A DNA stretch of 64,000 nucleotides. It comes from JAYZDK01 sp964604165. GTDB taxonomy: Bacteria; Myxococcota_A; UBA796; CAJQPC01. The stretch lies in contig CAZRYF010000005.1 of NCBI GenBank assembly GCA_964604165.1, positions 1 to 64,000 on the forward strand, written 5' to 3'. The position numbers and the translations under genes were made by a program. Below the pieces are notes generated by a model, which saw nothing but the letters and a program-made list of their open reading frames with translations, had not been told where the DNA came from and searched no databases. Positions 60,780 through 64,000 of this stretch are shown here, one piece after another (the first letter of the stretch is position 1; every line of letters begins with the position of its first letter).

Positions 60780-61703
60780 ATGGCAAGAAACGTAAAGGTC
60801 GGCCTGATCCAGGTCTCGAACCCGCTCAACGACGAGTCGGTCCCCGTGGCGGACATCCAGGAGGCCATGTTCCAAAAGCACCTGCCCTTCATTGAGCAGG
60901 CGGGCGAGGCCGGGGTGCAGATCCTGGGTCTCCAGGAGATCTTCAACGGTCCCTACTTCTGTCCTTCCCAGGACAAGCGCTGGTACGACGCCGCGGAAGC
61001 CGCGGACGGACCCACGGTGGAGCGACTCCGGCCCTACTGCAAGAAGTACGACATGGTCATGGTGGTACCGATCTATGAGCGGGTCATGGCAGGGGTCTAC
61101 TACAACTCGGCTGTGGTGCTGGATGCGGACGGAAGCACCGTGGGGGTCTACCGCAAGAACCACATCCCCCAGACCAGCGGCTTCTGGGAGAAGTTCTTCT
61201 TCAAGCCGGGCAACCTGGGCTACCCCACCTTCCAGACAAAGTACGCCCGAATCGGGATCTACATCTGCTACGACCGCCACTTCCCGGAAGGGGCCCGCCT
61301 CCTGGGCCTGAACGGTGCCGAGATCGTGTTCAACCCCTCCGCCACGGTGGCGGGGCTGTCCCAGTATCTCTGGGAGCTGGAGCAGCCCGCCCATGCGGTG
61401 GCCAACAGCTACTTCATGGCCGCCAGCAACAGGGTGGGCACCGAGGGACCCTGGGAGATCGGTGAGTTCTACGGCAACAGCTACATCTGCAACCCCCGCG
61501 GGGAGTTCTTGGTCAAGGCTTCTTCGGCCGCCTTTGATGCGGACCCTGAGACAGGCGAGAAGGTCTTCACCGCCAAGGGCCATGACGAGCTGATTCACGC
61601 GGACTGTGACCTGGACATGATTGAAGAGGTTCGGAAGGTGTGGCAGTTTTTCCGGGATCGGCGTCCGGATACCTACGGGGACATGATCGAGCAGCTGCCG
61701 TAG
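60780..61703 (+). CDS. Beta-ureidopropionase-like nitrilase-superfamily hydrolase (307 aa)
   Basis: Carbon-nitrogen hydrolase expected to split N-carbamoyl-beta-alanine into beta-alanine, CO2 and ammonia, the last step of reductive pyrimidine breakdown. ATG 60780 follows AGGAG. The catalytic triad is visible: Glu in LGLQEIFNGPY, Lys in VYRKNHIPQ and Cys in IYICYDRHFPEGA. The family-typical FFFKPGNLGYPTF and YLWELEQPAHAVAN are present, and the length is close to the usual ~290-390 aa. Compared with a general carbamoylputrescine or nitrilase, the NHIPQ and ICYDRHFPEG segments favour the ureidopropionase branch. It is in an operon with the aldehyde dehydrogenase; PreA lies about 6 kb upstream, but no dihydropyrimidinase gene is in the window. 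Confidence 0.85.
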   Translation: MARNVKVGLIQVSNPLNDESVPVADIQEAMFQKHLPFIEQAGEAGVQILGLQEIFNGPYFCPSQDKRWYDAAEAADGPTVERLRPYCKKYDMVMVVPIYERVMAGVYYNSAVVLDADGSTVGVYRKNHIPQTSGFWEKFFFKPGNLGYPTFQTKYARIGIYICYDRHFPEGARLLGLNGAEIVFNPSATVAGLSQYLWELEQPAHAVANSYFMAASNRVGTEGPWEIGEFYGNSYICNPRGEFLVKASSAAFDADPETGEKVFTAKGHDELIHADCDLDMIEEVRKVWQFFRDRRPDTYGDMIEQLP

Positions 61704-61915
61704 GGAGGGCTATCGTCTGTCAGCCGCGAAGTACCCATCTGTCCCGAGTACCAAATAGGTGGGTCCCAGTGTTTGGAGACGTGAAGACATAGACGGTCCC
61801 GCCTGTGGGCTCGACAACTCGAGGCTCGAACACGCGACAGGTTCGGGACTGATCCTCTCCCTCACGGACCTACGGGGGGTTCTGCGAGGGCGGCCGTTTC
61901 TTTTACGGACCGCCT

Positions 61916-64000
61916 CTACGGACAGATCGCCTCGGTCACCACCCAGACGTTGTTGTCTTCGTTGCATTCCTCAATCGTGCCGGCGCCGGTGCCGTCGTCG
62001 TCGGCGACCAGGCGAAGGGTCGCGCCGGTGACCTGGTTCGGGTCGATGGAGAGGCGATAGCCGCTGGTGGTCTGGCCGGGCGGGATCGGGTCTGTGGTGG
62101 TCAGGGTGGCCAGGGTGTGCTCGGTTTCTGCGATGAGAGCGTAGATGGTAAGGGGAATGCCTGCCGGCATCTCCTGGGTGCCTGAGTTCCCCAGGCGCAC
62201 AATGAGCTCCGCCTGTCCGTTGTCGCACTCGTCGGTGCAAACGCCCTCCAGGACCGGAACTGCATCGACCCACAAGCGATCCACGCCGTTGGTCAGGCTG
62301 CCGCTGCGAAAGGAGTTGTACGTGGGCCAGTTCGCGGGAACGGGGGATGGGACCTCGAGGTTTTCATCGATGTTCGTGATGCTGTAGGCGTGCTGGTTCC
62401 ACACGGTCCGGGCCGGGCGCCAGTCGTGGTCGGCGCTGCCCAGCACGAAGACGCCCCAGTGTTCGGTGTCGCCGTGGCCGCCGCCGTTCACCACCAACAC
62501 CTCCGCCTCGCCGTCGCCGTCTACGTCGGCCACCACCGGGTACTCGTGCAAGGTGCGGGAGGTATGGCTGTCTGTGGTGTACCGCACGGTTCCCGTGGCG
62601 CCGTCGAAGATCCAGAACGCGGTCTCGTCCCCGTAGAGAATCTCAGCGCTGCCATCTCCGTCGAAATCAAAGACCGAGGAGCCGGTGGCGTGGGAGGACT
62701 CGTCCTCCACCGGGTGGCTCCAAAGAACCGTGCCGGCTGCCTCGTAGACCGCGTAGCGGCTCGCATCGGCGACCCCGATCTCCACCTCCCCGTCGCCGTC
62801 CATGTCCGCCAGAGTGGGGGGGCCTCCATTGCCTGTGCCCGCCAGGGCAAAGGTGGACCGCAAGCCGCAGCTGCCATTGAAGATGTTCACCCGGCCCTCC
62901 CCCACGGACACCACCTCTCCCTGCCCGTCTCCATCCAGGTCCGCGACCCCCGGGAAGCCATCCTCTTCGTTTTCCATGACGCAGATCCGGTTGCCCTGGG
63001 CATCCTGGATCGACTTGCCGGTCACGATCTCCTGCTGGCCGTCGCCGTTCAAGTCTGCCGGAAAGGAGTGGTAGCCGATCTCCGGGTAGGCCATGAAGGT
63101 CCCAATCCCGTCGAGCACCTGGTGCAGCAGCGCGCCGGTGGCTCCGTCGATCACGAGGTTGCCCAGAATCACCTCCACCGATCCATCTCCGTCCAAGTCC
63201 CCCAGGGCGGGTGCGTGGCCGCCGCAGGCGATCTCCACGTCGTCCAGGGCCCACTCGAACTGTCCGTCGTGGGTCAACGCCACCACCCGGCAGGGGCTCT
63301 CGTGTGTGTCCCGTACCGGGTTCTCCCCCGAGTCCCCGCCCGTGTCGTCCATGCCGGTGTCATCCGCATCGCCGCTGTCCGGATCCGGTGGAACATCGCC
63401 TGAGTCTTCTGGCTCCGGGGGATCCGGGTCTCCGGGACCCCCCTGGTACAGGCGCCCCGCCACCATCACGATCTCCGGCAGTCCGTCGTTATCGATGTCG
63501 CCGATGGCCACGTTGGTGTACTGGTAGGGGTGGTAGTCCGTGTTCTCGTAGGTGACGTGGTTCACGGTCAGGTGGACGCCGGTTCCCTGGCCGTCCAGGA
63601 TGCGCAGCACTCCGTGGAAGTTGCCCGCGTTGGCGCCCCTGTCGGTCACGATCACGATGTCTGGCACGTCGGTCGCGTCGATGGAGCCGTCCTGGTTGTC
63701 GTCCGTCAGCTGCCCTACCACGGGCGTCATGAGGGTCTCTCGGTACTCCGGGTATTCAAAGGACTCAAAGTCGGTCATGGACCATTCCACCACCACTTCC
63801 AGCTCCGGTGTGCCGCCGGCCCGGCAGGTTTCGTCGAGGGTCACCCGACTCGGCGCCTCCGTGGCCTGTGCATCGCAGAGGTCCAGGGGCAGGGGCGCGG
63901 CGCTGGAGCCGCTGGCGTGGTGGTCCTCACCGTCTTCGGCCTCCGCCGCCTTGTTGTTGAAGAAGTAGTCAGAGCACCCCAGCGACCCGAAGAGGATCCA
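61916..64000 (-). CDS. FG-GAP/CARDB-repeat lipoprotein, 5' end outside the window
   Basis: The frame is open to the edge of the window. The visible N-terminus reads WILFGSLGCSDYF, the end of a lipoprotein signal with Cys, so only a few codons are missing. Blades: DDNQDGSIDATDVPDI, GDIDNDGLPEIVMVAG, GDLDGDGSVEVILGN, ADLNGDGQQEIVTG, ADLDGDGQGEVVSV, ADMDGDGEVEIGVA, FDFDGDGSAEILYG and VDGDGEAEVLVVNG, probably one propeller. WNQHAYSITNIDENL and NWPTYNSFRSG mirror the paralogue at 57316. The C-terminal ~110 residues form a CARDB domain (ELIVRLGNSGTQEMPAGIPL ... ECNEDNNVWVV). An Asp/Pro/Glu-rich insert (EDSGDVPPDPDSGDADDTG) interrupts an early blade. Predicted surface lipoprotein. Confidence 0.85.
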   Translation of the reverse strand, partial: WILFGSLGCSDYFFNNKAAEAEDGEDHHASGSSAAPLPLDLCDAQATEAPSRVTLDETCRAGGTPELEVVVEWSMTDFESFEYPEYRETLMTPVVGQLTDDNQDGSIDATDVPDIVIVTDRGANAGNFHGVLRILDGQGTGVHLTVNHVTYENTDYHPYQYTNVAIGDIDNDGLPEIVMVAGRLYQGGPGDPDPPEPEDSGDVPPDPDSGDADDTGMDDTGGDSGENPVRDTHESPCRVVALTHDGQFEWALDDVEIACGGHAPALGDLDGDGSVEVILGNLVIDGATGALLHQVLDGIGTFMAYPEIGYHSFPADLNGDGQQEIVTGKSIQDAQGNRICVMENEEDGFPGVADLDGDGQGEVVSVGEGRVNIFNGSCGLRSTFALAGTGNGGPPTLADMDGDGEVEIGVADASRYAVYEAAGTVLWSHPVEDESSHATGSSVFDFDGDGSAEILYGDETAFWIFDGATGTVRYTTDSHTSRTLHEYPVVADVDGDGEAEVLVVNGGGHGDTEHWGVFVLGSADHDWRPARTVWNQHAYSITNIDENLEVPSPVPANWPTYNSFRSGSLTNGVDRLWVDAVPVLEGVCTDECDNGQAELIVRLGNSGTQEMPAGIPLTIYALIAETEHTLATLTTTDPIPPGQTTSGYRLSIDPNQVTGATLRLVADDDGTGAGTIEECNEDNNVWVVTEAICP

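Noticed and set aside
61720..61833. Minus-strand ORF of 37 aa containing VYVFTSPNTGTHLFGT, in the spacer before the FG-GAP lipoprotein
   Set aside because: It reads like protein but is short, starts at GTG, and its codon use differs from its neighbours; it may be a decayed gene end, which I cannot prove.

Overview
The window is GC-rich, gene-dense DNA that fits a large-genome Myxococcota (deltaproteobacterial-type) bacterium. Pointers are the many secreted lipoproteins built from MopE-type Cys/Asp metal-binding repeats, FG-GAP/VCBS repeat lipoproteins, a MYXO-CTERM-like C-terminus, a matched pair of sigma-54 promoters, a GAF-PAS class III cyclase and a polyhydroxyalkanoate-system protein. Two runs of exactly 100 N show it is a scaffolded, probably metagenome-derived assembly. 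In both cases the contig ends on either side share an exact overlap (55 bp and 15 bp), and merging that overlap restores one open frame.

Layout. 0-1.2 kb: end of a possible sulfatase, a secreted protein, a REP-like palindrome and a PHA-system protein. 1.2-10.4 kb: two large minus-strand MopE-repeat lipoproteins with fibrinogen-like C-termini flank a plus-strand operon holding two arylsulfotransferase-like lipoproteins and two unknown lipoproteins. 10.5-16.3 kb: a minus-strand operon of four membrane proteins; three are large GT-C-like paralogues and the genes are joined by GTGA overlaps or short gaps. 16.4-24.3 kb: a 1766-aa FG-GAP/MopE protein, a MopE/propeller lipoprotein and a small cyclic-nucleotide-binding-fold protein, ending at a bidirectional terminator. 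24.4-34.0 kb: a transglutaminase-elicitor-like lipoprotein (minus) and a tightly coupled seven-gene operon (plus) diverge from back-to-back sigma-54 promoters. The operon encodes a membrane-anchored protein, an HTTM protein, a PqqD-like/degenerate M50/double cNMP-domain membrane protein, a T2SSG-like soluble protein, two SGNH hydrolases and an FGE-like lipoprotein.

34.2-43.4 kb: glutamate dehydrogenase, glutathione peroxidase, a trypsin-like protease with a propeller-like tail, and an efflux system in which the RND pump and the TolC-like outer-membrane factor form one 1478-aa reading frame. 43.4-49.4 kb: XPB-type helicase with a small partner, a third SGNH hydrolase, MsrB, the cyclase and an ICMT/PEMT-type methyltransferase. 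49.5-54.6 kb: an Ig-like/Gly-rich lipoprotein, an orphan HigA with a 35-bp palindromic operator, IF-1, an amidohydrolase lipoprotein and a PreA-type dihydropyrimidine dehydrogenase. 54.7-64 kb: two repeat lipoproteins, an aldehyde dehydrogenase plus beta-ureidopropionase pair, and an FG-GAP/CARDB lipoprotein running off the end.

Functional themes. (1) Surface or outer-membrane decoration by large calcium/metal-binding repeat lipoproteins. (2) Cyclic-nucleotide signalling: one cyclase plus two cNMP-fold proteins, of which one domain keeps the binding Arg. (3) Partial reductive pyrimidine catabolism (PreA, beta-ureidopropionase, aldehyde dehydrogenase) without dihydropyrimidinase here. (4) An unusual sigma-54-driven membrane operon that is the best candidate for an undescribed system. 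No tRNA, rRNA, CRISPR array or insertion sequence was recognised.
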